Shown: piece after piece, positions 20,504-30,312 of the stretch
Layout: each line of letters opens with the position of its first letter
Numbering within the stretch: the stretch's first letter is position 1
Translations under genes and position numbers: made by a program
Notes under the pieces: generated by a model
Told to the model about the DNA's origin: nothing
What the model saw: the letters and a program-made list of their open reading frames with translations, nothing else
Database searches by the model: none
Assembly: GCF_013155275.1 (NCBI RefSeq)
Contig: NZ_JABJXS010000001.1
Span: 186,001 to 250,000 of the forward strand
Direction: 5' to 3'
Length of the DNA: 64,000 bases
DNA from: Brenneria sp. hezel4-2-4
GTDB lineage: Bacteria; Pseudomonadota; Gammaproteobacteria; Enterobacterales; Enterobacteriaceae

Positions 20504-21628
20504 TTAATACGCCTGTAAAATTTCCCGTAGCTCATCGCCATATAAACGATTACGCCAGCCAGACAACATTTCCGGCGCCGGCTCCTTCCCGCCACTTAAT
20601 TTCCAGTGCCAGTTAAGCAGCCGATTAATCTGACGCCGTGACGCCAGTAGTTCGGCGGATAATCCGCTACGTTCGTTTACGCGTTGTACCAGCGCCTTAA
20701 TATCTTTAAATGCCTTTTTATAGCCGGGATAGTCGATAAGATTGATCACCGGAGCCGGGCAGTCTGCGTCGGTCATGCCGTTAGTCTGATCGACCAACGC
20801 CAGCAGCGTTTTGCCGTGATAGCGGATCTCCGGGCCGCTCAGCCCTAACGAATCCAGCTCGCCCAGCGACGCGGGTAAAAAACGCGCCACCTGCCACAGA
20901 TTCTCTTCACGTACCACGAAATTCACCGCGCTGTCGCGTTCACGCGCTTTGCGCAGACGCCACTCGGCAAGCTTCTGAAGACAGGCCAGATTACGGCCGC
21001 GCAACTGCCAGGCATTGCCTATTTCACGATAGGCCAACTCGGGAGCCAATATTTCCTGCTTGCGCTGACACAGTAAACGGCACTCATCCAGCGCAGCCGC
21101 CATCCATCCGGCGGCCTCCGTTTCCTCGACCAGTTTTATTGCCATCGGCAACAGATAGAACACATCGGCGGCGGCATAGTCGCACTGTCTGGCGCTTAAT
21201 GGACGTGCCATCCAGTCAGTTCGCGACTCGCTTTTATCCAGCGCGACATCCTGATATTCGGCCACTAACGCCGCAAAGCCATAAGAGAGCGGCTTGCCTA
21301 AAAAAGCGGCCAAAATCTGGGTATCGATAAACGGCTCGGGAGACAGGCCAAACGCATTGAGGAAAACTTCCAGATCCTCGCTGCCGGCATGCAAAAACTT
21401 GATGACCTGCTCGTCGCGCAGCAGTTGCTGAAAAGGCGTCCAGTCGGCGATCGTCAAGGGATCGATAAGCGAAAGCCGTTCACCATCGAACAACTGAATC
21501 AGCCCTAATTGCGGATAGTAGGTACGGGTTCTGACGAACTCGGTATCCAGCGCAACCTGTTTATATTGGCGCGCATGCGTGCAAACCTGTTTTAACCCGG
21601 CGTCGGTGGTGATCAACTGATAATTCAA
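20504..21628 (-). CDS. rnd: Ribonuclease D
   Basis: A 374-residue 3'-5' exoribonuclease of the DEDD family that trims tRNA 3' ends and other stable RNAs. Exonuclease motif I is VALDTEFVRTRTYYP (about residues 25-39), the FLHAGSEDLE and DYAAADV motifs follow, and an HRDC domain occupies the C-terminal half. The start is a TTG at 21628 (LNYQLI...); no in-frame ATG lies nearby. The E. coli gene also uses a rare UUG start, which supports this choice. Confidence 0.95.
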   Translation of the reverse strand: MNYQLITTDAGLKQVCTHARQYKQVALDTEFVRTRTYYPQLGLIQLFDGERLSLIDPLTIADWTPFQQLLRDEQVIKFLHAGSEDLEVFLNAFGLSPEPFIDTQILAAFLGKPLSYGFAALVAEYQDVALDKSESRTDWMARPLSARQCDYAAADVFYLLPMAIKLVEETEAAGWMAAALDECRLLCQRKQEILAPELAYREIGNAWQLRGRNLACLQKLAEWRLRKARERDSAVNFVVREENLWQVARFLPASLGELDSLGLSGPEIRYHGKTLLALVDQTNGMTDADCPAPVINLIDYPGYKKAFKDIKALVQRVNERSGLSAELLASRRQINRLLNWHWKLSGGKEPAPEMLSGWRNRLYGDELREILQAY

Positions 21629-21666
21629 AACATCATTCTCTTGGTTGTTTCAATATAAAACATTGA

Positions 21667-21694
21667 TAAAAAGTAACGCCGGTTATACCGGCGT
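21667..21694 (-). terminator. Terminator after fadD
   Basis: On the minus strand ACGCCGGT, loop ATA and ACCGGCGT form an 8-bp stem (21676-21694), followed by TACTTTTT. It lies in the fadD-rnd spacer. Confidence 0.65.
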
Positions 21695-21825
21695 GAGATT
21701 GGCCGCGGCGCGTAATCCGCCGCCTATCGGCAGGGTCAACGATAATGCCTGAAACCTATGATATCCTGTCCTGCCCGCATCTGGCAGACGTTTTACTGAT
21801 AAATCACCCGCGGCTATCCATTCTG

Positions 21826-23547
21826 CTACGGCGTTGCGGTTTCCCTGGTTTTATCGGGGTCGTCGCGCAACTCCCGCCGCAAAATCTTTCCTACATTCGA
21901 TTTAGGTAAATCCTCGCAAAACTCAATTTCTTTCGGCACTTTATACCCGGTAAGATTGCGGCGACAGTGAGTGATCAGTTCGTCTTTGGTCAGCGAACCG
22001 TCACGACGCACCACAAAGGCTTTTACCGCCTCGCCGGAAACGTCATTGGCGACGCCGATAACCGCAGATTCCGAAACTTTAGGATGGCGGGTAATCACAT
22101 CTTCAATTTCAGTCGGATAAACGTTAAACCCCGACACCAAGATCATATCTTTTTTGCGATCGATAACCCGCAGGAAGCCTTGATCATCCGCGGTGACAAT
22201 GTCACCGGTGGCCAGCCAGCCGTCTTTCAATACCTCGTCGGTCGCCGCGGGCTGCTGCCAATAGCCCAGCATCACCTGCGGGCCACGGATCCACAGCTCC
22301 CCTGATTCGCCGGGCGCGACATCATTGCCTTCGCCATCAATGATGCGCACATCCGTCGACGGCACCGGCAGACCGATGCTTCCGCTGTAATATTTCAAAT
22401 CGTAGGGATTGCCGGAAACCAGCGGCGAGCTTTCCGTCAGCCCATAGCCTTCCAGCAGATGTTTGCCGGTCAGCTTTTCCCAGCGTTCGGCCACCGCCTG
22501 CTGTACCGAGGCCCCGCCGCCGACCGACAATCGCAGCGTCGAGAAATCCAGCTCATGAAATTCTTTATTATTCAACAGCGCATTAAATAACGTATTGACC
22601 CCGACCACGACGGTAAACGGATGCTGCGATAACTCCTTCACCAGCGCGGGGATATCACGGGGATTGGTTATCAACAGATTGGTTCCGCCAAATTCGATAA
22701 ACAACAGGCAATTCACCGTCAGGGCGAAAATATGATACAGCGGCAGTGCGGTGACCACCACCTCATGCCCTTCCTGCAATACCGGGCCATAGGCCGCTTT
22801 ACACTGCGCCAGATTCGCCTGCAAGTTACGGTGAGTCAGCATCGCGCCTTTGGCGACGCCGGTGGTGCCGCCGGTATATTGCAGGAAAGCCAGGTCGGCA
22901 TTGATGATATCCGGCTTCACATATTGCAAGCGCCGCCCCTCTTGCAACACCCGCCGGAATGAAATGGCGTCCGGCAGATGATATTTAGGCACCAGCCGCT
23001 TAATGTACTTAACCACAAAATTGACCAGCGTCCCTTTCGCCGTCGATAGCTGATCGCCCATGCGCGTTAGGATAACGTGCCGCACCTGAGTGTTATGCAC
23101 CACCTTTTCCAGCGTGTGCGCGAAATTGGATACAATCACAATGGCGCTGGCGCCGCTGTCTTTCAACTGATATTCCAGTTCACGCGGGGTGTACAGCGGA
23201 TTGACGTTGACCACCACCATACCGGCCCGTAGCACGCCAAACAACGCCACCGGGTATTGCAACAGATTTGGCATCATCAATGCCACACGGTCGCCTTTCT
23301 TCAGTTTAAGCTGATTTTGCAGATAGGCGGCAAACGCCCGGCTGCGCTCTTCCAGCTTACGGAAAGTCATCACTTCGCCCATATTGCTGAATGCAGGCCG
23401 ATCGGCGTAACGCGCCACCGCATTCTCAAACATTTCAACCAGTGAGGAATAGCAATCCGGATCGATGTCGGCGGGTACACCTGCCGGATAGCGCGATAGC
23501 CAAATTTTGTCCAAGACATCACTCCCGAGATATTTTTTTAGCGGCAT
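21826..23547 (-). CDS. fadD: Long-chain fatty acid CoA ligase FadD
   Basis: A 573-residue inner-membrane-associated acyl-CoA synthetase that activates long-chain fatty acids for beta-oxidation and degrades the signal state sensed by FadR. The AMP-binding signature [14 protein letters not shown] (about residues 220-233) and the FACS motif with GWLATGDI and [16 protein letters not shown] are present. The ATG at 23547 has GTGAGG six bases upstream; a GTG at 23559 is an alternative. It is about 12 residues longer at the N-terminus than E. coli FadD. Confidence 0.95.
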   Translation of the reverse strand: MPLKKYLGSDVLDKIWLSRYPAGVPADIDPDCYSSLVEMFENAVARYADRPAFSNMGEVMTFRKLEERSRAFAAYLQNQLKLKKGDRVALMMPNLLQYPVALFGVLRAGMVVVNVNPLYTPRELEYQLKDSGASAIVIVSNFAHTLEKVVHNTQVRHVILTRMGDQLSTAKGTLVNFVVKYIKRLVPKYHLPDAISFRRVLQEGRRLQYVKPDIINADLAFLQYTGGTTGVAKGAMLTHRNLQANLAQCKAAYGPVLQEGHEVVVTALPLYHIFALTVNCLLFIEFGGTNLLITNPRDIPALVKELSQHPFTVVVGVNTLFNALLNNKEFHELDFSTLRLSVGGGASVQQAVAERWEKLTGKHLLEGYGLTESSPLVSGNPYDLKYYSGSIGLPVPSTDVRIIDGEGNDVAPGESGELWIRGPQVMLGYWQQPAATDEVLKDGWLATGDIVTADDQGFLRVIDRKKDMILVSGFNVYPTEIEDVITRHPKVSESAVIGVANDVSGEAVKAFVVRRDGSLTKDELITHCRRNLTGYKVPKEIEFCEDLPKSNVGKILRRELRDDPDKTRETATP

Positions 23548-23585
23548 CGTCAGCCTCACTACCAGATGATTGTTAACATTATTTT

Positions 23586-23602
23586 AACTCAGCTTACCAG
23601 TT
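23586..23602 (-). promoter_or_regulatory. Candidate FadR operator before fadD
   Basis: On the minus strand AACTGGTAAGCTGAGTT matches the left half of the FadR consensus (AACTGGTCNGACCAGTT) fully and the right half partly. It lies 39 bases before the fadD start. fadD is a known FadR target and fadR is present in this window. Confidence 0.5.
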
Positions 23603-23663
23603 GAAAAGCAAACAATGTCAAGGTTGCGAGGCCGATCACTTATTTTATGTTAATAACTTGTTC

Positions 23664-23695
23664 AAAAAAAATCAGGCAACCGAGTCGCCTGATTT
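23664..23695 (-). terminator. yeaY terminator
   Basis: On the minus strand AAATCAGGC and GCCTGATTT form a stem around GACTCGGTT, followed by a run of Ts. It ends the yeaY transcript before fadD. Confidence 0.88.
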
Positions 23696-23715
23696 CTATC
23701 GTGCCCAACGGTGGT

Positions 23716-24339
23716 TTATTCCGTCACTACCGTCTCAATCTGAGCCGGGCCGTACCATCCACCGCCGAATCCCCAACCGGGGCCCCAGCCATAGCCGTAG
23801 CGGGCATGCCAGCCCCACGGGCCGTAAGCCCCCGGCGGCATCACCACACGCTGCGCCACATTCCAGCGTTTATATCCCTGAGCGTCAACCACCACATAGC
23901 GGTATGGCTTGTCGCCGATGGCCCCCTGCTCCGTTCCCGTGATGGGGCCGACAACGGTAACTAATTTGTCTTTAAAATCCACCGGCTCCAGAAAGCGGTT
24001 TACATAAGCAATAAAGCGTCCTTCGGAAGGCAGATTCAGACGGGGTTTAGCGCCGCTGTCCAGCGGCATGGCGGCAATTTCCAATCGGGTTTTGTCGGCT
24101 TCATTCCGAATGCCGACCACCCGGCCGCCAAAGCGGGACTCTTGCCCCACATACAGCTGCGGCGCATTCATGACCCGCACAAGATCGTCCTGAGGCGTTG
24201 GAGAAGTTCCCTTGATGGCATCAGGCACCGTGACGCATCCGGAAAGCAGCCATGCTGCGGCGATAAGGATACCGACCCAGACAGCGCGTTGCCGCCGGGC
24301 ATGCCGCATTTTATCATTCATATACCGTGCAATAATCAT
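23716..24339 (-). CDS. yeaY: Slp-family outer membrane lipoprotein YeaY
   Basis: A 207-residue lipoprotein of the Slp family. A basic N-terminus and hydrophobic segment lead to the lipobox LLSGC near residue 35; the mature protein starts [10 protein letters not shown], as in E. coli YeaY. The C-terminus is rich in Trp, Gly and Tyr. The role is unknown; Slp relatives are induced in stationary phase. The ATG at 24339 has AAGGAG seven bases upstream. Downstream of tsaB in the same direction. Confidence 0.9.
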   Translation of the reverse strand: MIIARYMNDKMRHARRQRAVWVGILIAAAWLLSGCVTVPDAIKGTSPTPQDDLVRVMNAPQLYVGQESRFGGRVVGIRNEADKTRLEIAAMPLDSGAKPRLNLPSEGRFIAYVNRFLEPVDFKDKLVTVVGPITGTEQGAIGDKPYRYVVVDAQGYKRWNVAQRVVMPPGAYGPWGWHARYGYGWGPGWGFGGGWYGPAQIETVVTE

Positions 24340-24397
24340 GACATCTCCTTTTCCAGGGCCTGATAATTAGACTATATCGCACAGAATAAGTTGCTGT

Positions 24398-25099
24398 TCA
24401 TTCACGACCGGGCAGTTTTTTCCAGGCGACTTCATTGCGCAGATAACGGGGTTGAACCCGTTCCACGCTTACCGCCCGACCGTCCAGCCATTGCGTCAAT
24501 GCCAGCGGCAGCATATCTTCCGCTTGGGGTAACAGCGTGTCGCCATCCAGCAATGCTATTGCCGGGTGATTCACCAGATCGGCGTAGGTTTTCCATCCCG
24601 TGCCGGCGGTTGCCCACCGGCCACTCAATTCAGCGCTCAGATCCCGCGCCTGCTGCGGCGTCAACACGGCTTCAGACGCGTCGCCTTGCCAGCGCCCATC
24701 GGCCTCTTGCTGGTATTTGGCCCAGTAAACCTCACCCATGCGGGCATCAATGGCAGCCAATACCCGCGTGGCGCCGGTACGGCGAAATGCGCCCTGCGCC
24801 AGAGTCGCCAGCGTGGAAACGCCGATCATCGGCAGCTCGGCGCCCAGAGCAAGTCCCTGAGCAATACCAATACCGATACGCACGCCGGTAAAACTCCCCG
24901 GCCCCTGACCAAATGCCAGCGCATCCAGCGCATTGAGCGTCAGGCCGCTTTCCGCCAGCACTTGCTGAACCATCGGCAACACACGCTGCGTATGTTCCCG
25001 GGGACAAATTTCAAATAAAGAATGAATTTCACCATCATTCCAGAGTGCGACGGAACAGGCTTCCGTCGCGGTATCAAGCGCTAGAATTCGCGTAGACAT
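24398..25099 (-). CDS. tsaB: tRNA threonylcarbamoyladenosine biosynthesis protein TsaB
   Basis: A 233-residue ASKHA-fold protein that forms the TsaB-TsaD-TsaE complex, which makes the t6A modification at position 37 of tRNAs reading ANN codons. It starts [16 protein letters not shown] and contains [16 protein letters not shown] (about residues 63-78). TsaB lacks its own catalytic metal site and acts as a partner of TsaD. Start supported by GAGG five bases upstream. Flanked by yoaA and yeaY, as in E. coli. Confidence 0.95.
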   Translation of the reverse strand: MSTRILALDTATEACSVALWNDGEIHSLFEICPREHTQRVLPMVQQVLAESGLTLNALDALAFGQGPGSFTGVRIGIGIAQGLALGAELPMIGVSTLATLAQGAFRRTGATRVLAAIDARMGEVYWAKYQQEADGRWQGDASEAVLTPQQARDLSAELSGRWATAGTGWKTYADLVNHPAIALLDGDTLLPQAEDMLPLALTQWLDGRAVSVERVQPRYLRNEVAWKKLPGRE

Positions 25100-25170
25100 G
25101 CCAACCTCAGGCGGGATAAAAAATAAGTCTTAACGGCGCGCATCATAACATAGCCCCCGGCACATTTCCG

Positions 25171-27096
25171 TTATGCTTTCCGGGTAAGAAATTCGATGGC
25201 CTGGCCGAGATCGCGGGTGCGGGGAGCCGGCGGCAGGCTATTGAGAAACACGGCGCCATACGGGCGCATAACCAGACGGTTATCACAAATAACCAGCACG
25301 CCGCGATCGTCAATATCCCGAATCAAACGCCCCACGCCCTGTTTCAGCGTGATCACCGCATCCGGCAATTGCACGTCATCGAAGGGTTCGCCGCCCCGCA
25401 AACGGCAATCTTCAATGCGCGCCTTCAATAGCGGATCGTCCGGCGAAGTGAACGGAAGTTTGTCGATAATCACGCAAGACAGCGTATCGCCGCGCACGTC
25501 AACCCCTTCCCAAAAGCTGCTGGTCGCCACCAGCAGCGCGTTACCCGCCGAGACAAACTGCGAGAGGAGTTGCGCTTTACCGGTTTCCCCCTGCAATAAA
25601 ACCGGCAACGTCAGCGTTGCCCGGAATTCGGCGGCCAGCTCGCGCATCATCTGATGCGAGGTGCACAACATAAAACAGCGCCCCTGATTCGCCTCAATCA
25701 GCGGACGCAGCATGGCGGCCAGTTGCCGGGCGGCGCCGGGTCGATGGGTTTCCGGCAGATAGCGCGGCACACAGAGCAATGCCTGACGGGCATAATCAAA
25801 CGGACTGGGCAGCAGCAAGGTATGGGTATCGGCGTCATCCAGCCCCAGCCGCCGGGTAAAATGCGTGAGCTGCTCATTAACTGACAGCGTGGCGGAGGTA
25901 AATACCCAGGCCGACGGTTTTTCTTTCATCAGTTCGCGAAAGCGATCGGCAACGGAAAGCGGCGTCAGCGCCAGAACGAAGTGACGGGAACTGCATTCAT
26001 ACCAGTAGCTGTAACCGGGTTGCTGCACATCCAGCAATCGTTTTAAACGCCCGCGGTATAGCGTCGCCCGTTCAAAGGCGGCGTCCAGCAAGGCTGAGCG
26101 CCCCAGCGAGAGTTTAGCCACGTCATAACACAGCTCCAGCGCATCATCCAACAGCACCAGCGCGCGCTGAAGCGACGGCTGATTGAGGATTTCGCGCAGA
26201 TTGCCGCGGAACCCGGGGTCGCCCAGCGCCAGGCGGAAATCCTGGGTGCTTTGCGTCAGGCGATCCGCGCTCTTTTGCAATTGCGCCGCGTCACGCACCT
26301 CGGTGCGGTAGGCGATGCTCATATCTTTCGCCAAATCCATCAGTTGCCGGCTGGAAAGCTGCTGACCGAAATACTGGCTGGCGATATCCGGGATCTGATG
26401 GGCCTCGTCAAAAATCACTACCTCGCTGTCGGGGATCAGTTCGGCAAAACCACTCTCTTTAACCACCATATCCGCCAGATAGAGATGGTGATTGACCACC
26501 ACGACATCCGCATCCATGGCTTTGCGGCGCGCCTTAACGACAAAACATTCTTTATATCGCGGGCAATCACTGCCCAGGCAATTATCATTGGTGCTAGTCA
26601 CCAGCGGCCAGACCGGGCTATCTTCCGCCACCCCGGCACAGGTCGTCACGTCGCCCTCCGCCGTTTCAGAAGACCATCCCCGCAGCCGAACCAGTTCGCT
26701 TAGCGTTTCCGCGGAAAGATCGCCGCCCGCCAGCGACTGTTGGTCAAGGCGCTCCAGACACAGATAGTTGGATCGTCCCTTCAACAGCGCCAATTTACCT
26801 TTGTATTTCAGCGCCTGCGCCACCGTCGGCAAGTCTCGGCTATAGAGCTGATCCTGTAATGCTTTCGACCCCGTCGAAATAATGACTTTTTTATCCGATC
26901 GCAGCGCCGGCGCCAGATACGCATAGGTTTTGCCGGTTCCGGTTCCGGCTTCCACCACCAGCGCCTGCCGCTTATCAATCGCCTGAGCGACAGCCTGTGC
27001 CATTTGCCGCTGGGGTTCACGCGGTTTAAATCCGCGGATGGCTTTCGCCAGCGCCCCGTCGGTTGCAAAATCATCTATTACACGATCGTTTGTCAC
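25171..27096 (-). CDS. yoaA: DinG/XPD-like ATP-dependent DNA helicase YoaA
   Basis: A 641-residue superfamily 2 helicase. Walker A VEAGTGTGKTYAYL is near residue 50, the DEAH box is in VVIFDEAHQIPD (about 228), and GVGRLIRD is near the C-terminus. Four cysteines between residues about 150 and 185 (CAGVAE, CLGSDC, CFVV) would hold an iron-sulfur cluster. In E. coli it acts with the HolC subunit in replication fork repair. The start is GTG at 27096, preceded by AAAGAGAG. Divergent from yoaB. Confidence 0.94.
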   Translation of the reverse strand: MTNDRVIDDFATDGALAKAIRGFKPREPQRQMAQAVAQAIDKRQALVVEAGTGTGKTYAYLAPALRSDKKVIISTGSKALQDQLYSRDLPTVAQALKYKGKLALLKGRSNYLCLERLDQQSLAGGDLSAETLSELVRLRGWSSETAEGDVTTCAGVAEDSPVWPLVTSTNDNCLGSDCPRYKECFVVKARRKAMDADVVVVNHHLYLADMVVKESGFAELIPDSEVVIFDEAHQIPDIASQYFGQQLSSRQLMDLAKDMSIAYRTEVRDAAQLQKSADRLTQSTQDFRLALGDPGFRGNLREILNQPSLQRALVLLDDALELCYDVAKLSLGRSALLDAAFERATLYRGRLKRLLDVQQPGYSYWYECSSRHFVLALTPLSVADRFRELMKEKPSAWVFTSATLSVNEQLTHFTRRLGLDDADTHTLLLPSPFDYARQALLCVPRYLPETHRPGAARQLAAMLRPLIEANQGRCFMLCTSHQMMRELAAEFRATLTLPVLLQGETGKAQLLSQFVSAGNALLVATSSFWEGVDVRGDTLSCVIIDKLPFTSPDDPLLKARIEDCRLRGGEPFDDVQLPDAVITLKQGVGRLIRDIDDRGVLVICDNRLVMRPYGAVFLNSLPPAPRTRDLGQAIEFLTRKA

Positions 27097-27288
27097 ACTG
27101 TCTCTCTTTATCGGATATGCAGACGGCCGACGTTACCTGATGATAGCGCCGCGCCGATTATGCCAAGACTCAACTACGGCTACCACCCTAAATCAGACGG
27201 ACTTTTTATCCGCGCAAATGAAAGCGGCGTAAAAGATTATGTTAGGCTTGACGCCGTTATTCACCAACGATGAAGAGACAACACGCTT

Positions 27289-27633
27289 ATGCCAATTACC
27301 AGAATCGATGCTGAAGCCCGCTGGTCCGATGCTGTTATTCACAACAACACGCTGTATCACACCAGCGTGCCGGATAATCTGGATGACGACGCCCGCGCCC
27401 AGACGGAAAATGCCCTGGCGGCGTTGGATGCCGTGCTGCAACGGGCGGGAACGGATAAAAGCCGTCTGTTGGACGTCACCATTTTTCTGGCCGACGCCGA
27501 AGATTTTGCGGCGATGAATGCCGTCTGGGATAGCTGGGTCGTGTCAGGCAGCGCGCCGGTGCGTTGCACCGTACAGGCCAAGCTGATGAATCCGAAATAT
27601 AAAATTGAAATAAAAGCGATTGCCGCCGTGTAA
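27289..27633 (+). CDS. yoaB: RidA/YjgF family protein YoaB
   Basis: A 114-residue member of the RidA family, which hydrolyses reactive enamine/imine intermediates such as 2-aminoacrylate. The sequence follows E. coli YoaB, including VTIFLADAEDFAAMNAVWDSW and the conserved Arg in APVRCTVQAKL (about residue 95). The physiological substrate of this subgroup is not known. The serine deaminase gene sdaA lies nearby, which also works with 2-aminoacrylate intermediates, but this is only suggestive. Confidence 0.9.
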   Translation: MPITRIDAEARWSDAVIHNNTLYHTSVPDNLDDDARAQTENALAALDAVLQRAGTDKSRLLDVTIFLADAEDFAAMNAVWDSWVVSGSAPVRCTVQAKLMNPKYKIEIKAIAAV

Positions 27634-27655
27634 AGCGATAGCGGAGGAATAGCCG

Positions 27656-27895
27656 TCAGTGCTCTTCCTCTTCTTCGCCGTCGTCAAAAGAGCGCGTCTC
27701 ATCCTCATCGTTTTCATTGGTTTCTTCGTCATCAAACATAGCAGTGACCCTGTCACCTTTATGCGTTTCACGAATCTCGGCCGCCACCGTCGCGATAGCC
27801 TGACCGCTGCTCATTCCCTGCGACATCAGCGCCTGAATACGCTCTACGGCTTCCTGCTGCTGCTCATGCGTCAATGCCGGCATACCTGCAATCAT
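27656..27895 (-). CDS. yoaH: UPF0181 family small protein YoaH
   Basis: A 79-residue protein similar to E. coli YoaH (59 residues) over residues 1-50, with [20 protein letters not shown]. The C-terminal 30 residues are an acidic tail rich in Glu and Asp that makes it longer than the E. coli protein. The function is unknown. The ATG at 27895 follows GGAG; an in-frame ATG 18 codons upstream is less likely. It converges on yoaB and is divergent from pabB. Confidence 0.85.
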   Translation of the reverse strand: MIAGMPALTHEQQQEAVERIQALMSQGMSSGQAIATVAAEIRETHKGDRVTAMFDDEETNENDEDETRSFDDGEEEEEH

Positions 27896-28055
27896 GATAA
27901 ACTCCTGGTGGTTGAATCGGGGCGTATCATCGCACGCTATCTCAGCCATACACCAGAACTTCCGGTTTGTGGTACGCTAGCCCACCGGGAAAATCCCCGG
28001 GCTCACCACAGAAACCGACGTCCACCTGCAAAGCATGAGATTATACGAAAATACC

Positions 28056-29486
28056 ATGTCCTCATCCCCTGTCTATCACGCGCTGCCCTATCAGCCGGAT
28101 GCATTGCTGACGCTTTTCGCGCCGTTTTCGCAACAACCGTGGGCCATGTTGCTGCATTCCGGTTTTGCCGAACATTCCCATAATCGTTTTGATATTATGG
28201 TGGCCGACCCCAGAGTGACGCTCTGCACGCGCGGCGGGCAAACGGACATTATTCGTGACGATGGCAGGCAGGTCTCCGCCGACGATCCCTTTTCACTGTT
28301 ACAGCAGCAAATTGAAAGTCTGGGGATCGCCGCCGACCCGCACCCTGATTTCCCCTTTCAGGGCGGCGCGCTCGGTCTGTTCGGTTACGATCTCGGCCGC
28401 CGCATTGAAACGCTGCCGACACAGGCCGCGCAGGACATCGACCTGCCGGATATGGCCATCGGTCTTTATGACTGGGCGTTAATTGCCGATCATCAGCGCC
28501 AGACATTAACGCTGATCGTACATCGCCACCTTCAGCACCGGCTCGACTGGTTAGCGAACCCGCCGGTCTATGATCGTCAGGCGGATTTTCAGCTCACCGG
28601 GCCGTGGCGCGCCAATCTGTCACGCGAAGCGTACGGCGAAAAATTTCGCCGAATACAGGATTATCTGCTGTCGGGAGATTGTTATCAGGTCAATCTGGCG
28701 CAACGCTTTGTCGCCGAGTATCAGGGCGATGAGTGGCAGGCTTTTTTACGCCTGTCATCCGACAACAAAGCGCCGTTCTCCGCTTTTCTGCGTCTGCCCG
28801 AAAATACGGTGATCAGTCTGTCTCCGGAACGTTTTCTGTGGCTGGAGAATCAACGTATTCAGACGCGGCCGATTAAAGGCACGCTGCCGCGGCTGGCGGA
28901 CCCGGCGGCGGATGCCAGACAGGCCGAGCGGCTGGCCCGGTCGGAAAAAGATCGGGCGGAAAACCTGATGATTGTCGATTTACTGCGTAATGATATTGGC
29001 CGGGTCGCGGCGCCCGGCAGCGTCAGCGTACCGCAACTGTTTGCCGTTGAGCCTTTTCCGGCGGTGCACCATCTGGTCAGCACCATCGTGGCGCGGCTTC
29101 CCGAGACCTGCCGCGCGACGACGCTGCTGCGGGCCTGCTTCCCCGGCGGTTCCATTACCGGCGCGCCCAAAATCCGGGCGATGCAGATTATTGAAGAGCT
29201 GGAGCCGCACCGGCGTAATGCCTATTGCGGCAGTATCGGCTACCTTAGCGTTTGCGGCACCATGGACACCAGCATCACCATTCGTACCTTATTAACCGAA
29301 CAGGGGAAAATATACTGCTGGGCCGGCGGCGGAATTGTTGCCGACAGTCAGGAACAGGCGGAATATCAGGAAACATTTGATAAAGTAGGCCGTATCTTGC
29401 CGTTGCTGAATGCATCGAATCAGCAGGATGAATTGGATCGTCAACCAGATGCTCAGGTTAATACCCGTGACACATTCCGTGATTGA
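28056..29486 (+). CDS. pabB: Aminodeoxychorismate synthase component I
   Basis: A 476-residue enzyme that, with PabA, converts chorismate and glutamine to 4-amino-4-deoxychorismate for folate synthesis. The C-terminal chorismate-binding domain carries the PIKGTLPR motif (catalytic Lys, about residue 275), EKDRAENLMIVDLLRND and GSITGAPK. The start at 28056 matches homologues; an ATG seven codons upstream is also in frame. The 3' end overlaps the start of nudL, suggesting translational coupling. Confidence 0.95.
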   Translation: MSSSPVYHALPYQPDALLTLFAPFSQQPWAMLLHSGFAEHSHNRFDIMVADPRVTLCTRGGQTDIIRDDGRQVSADDPFSLLQQQIESLGIAADPHPDFPFQGGALGLFGYDLGRRIETLPTQAAQDIDLPDMAIGLYDWALIADHQRQTLTLIVHRHLQHRLDWLANPPVYDRQADFQLTGPWRANLSREAYGEKFRRIQDYLLSGDCYQVNLAQRFVAEYQGDEWQAFLRLSSDNKAPFSAFLRLPENTVISLSPERFLWLENQRIQTRPIKGTLPRLADPAADARQAERLARSEKDRAENLMIVDLLRNDIGRVAAPGSVSVPQLFAVEPFPAVHHLVSTIVARLPETCRATTLLRACFPGGSITGAPKIRAMQIIEELEPHRRNAYCGSIGYLSVCGTMDTSITIRTLLTEQGKIYCWAGGGIVADSQEQAEYQETFDKVGRILPLLNASNQQDELDRQPDAQVNTRDTFRD

Positions 29487-30084
29487 GACCAGCGCGCCGG
29501 CGCTACGCTCGGCTGCGCCTTTTAGTTTGGCCGAGTTTATTACCCGCTTTCAACTGCAAACGCCGCCGCCCGCGTCTGTCGCCCGCCAGCCGCGGCATGC
29601 CGCGGTGTTGGTGCCGATTGTCTGCCGCCCTACGCCGACCCTGCTGCTCACCCGACGGGCCTCCAACCTCAGAAAACACGCCGGACAAGTCGCTTTCCCC
29701 GGCGGCGCGGCCGATAGTGATGACCGCTCATTGATCGCGACGGCTTTGCGCGAAGCGCAGGAAGAAGTCGCCATCCCGCCGCAGAATGTGCGGGTGCTGG
29801 GCGTGTTGCCGCCGGTAGACAGCATCAGCGGGTTTCAGGTCACGCCCGTTATTGGTCTTATTGCCGCCCGGACGCATTTTTATCCTAATGAACACGAAGT
29901 GGCCGAGCTGTTTGAAATGCCGCTTGAAGAGGCATTGGCGCTGACGCGCTATTACCCCGTTGATATCGAGCGACGGCAGCGGCCCCATCGGGTTTACCTT
30001 TCCTGGTATCGGCAGCAATTTGTCTGGGGATTGACGGCATCGATCATTCGCCAGCTTGCGCTGCATGTTTCCAGCGCGCCCTGA
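29449..30084 (+). CDS. nudL: CoA pyrophosphatase (Nudix) NudL
   Basis: A Nudix hydrolase of about 211 residues related to CoA diphosphatases. The family-specific NuCoA motif LLTRRASNLRKHAGQVAFPGG directly precedes the Nudix box, whose core is ALREAQEEVAI with the metal-binding Glu residues. It overlaps the end of pabB, as in E. coli. The start is uncertain: ATG at 29449 or GTG at 29467 (with CAGG upstream) are both plausible; an ATG at 29410 is less so. Confidence 0.88.
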   Translation: MLRLIPVTHSVIETSAPALRSAAPFSLAEFITRFQLQTPPPASVARQPRHAAVLVPIVCRPTPTLLLTRRASNLRKHAGQVAFPGGAADSDDRSLIATALREAQEEVAIPPQNVRVLGVLPPVDSISGFQVTPVIGLIAARTHFYPNEHEVAELFEMPLEEALALTRYYPVDIERRQRPHRVYLSWYRQQFVWGLTASIIRQLALHVSSAP

Positions 30085-30312
30085 TATTGCCCCCACTTCT
30101 TTTCCATCGCCAATTATCCCTGCCATTTACAAGGTTATAATGGTGATTAATTACCCCACCCAGCCTTTCTGGAATAAGTTCTGTTGTGAACTGGCATAAG
30201 TTTATTTCATGCGAAAAAGAAAGCCACACAACATATTCCACACTACAATAGCGCAATTTTGAGAATTTTATTCTAACCAGCGGATTAACGTGCGCTTTTT
30301 AAGGGGTTTTGT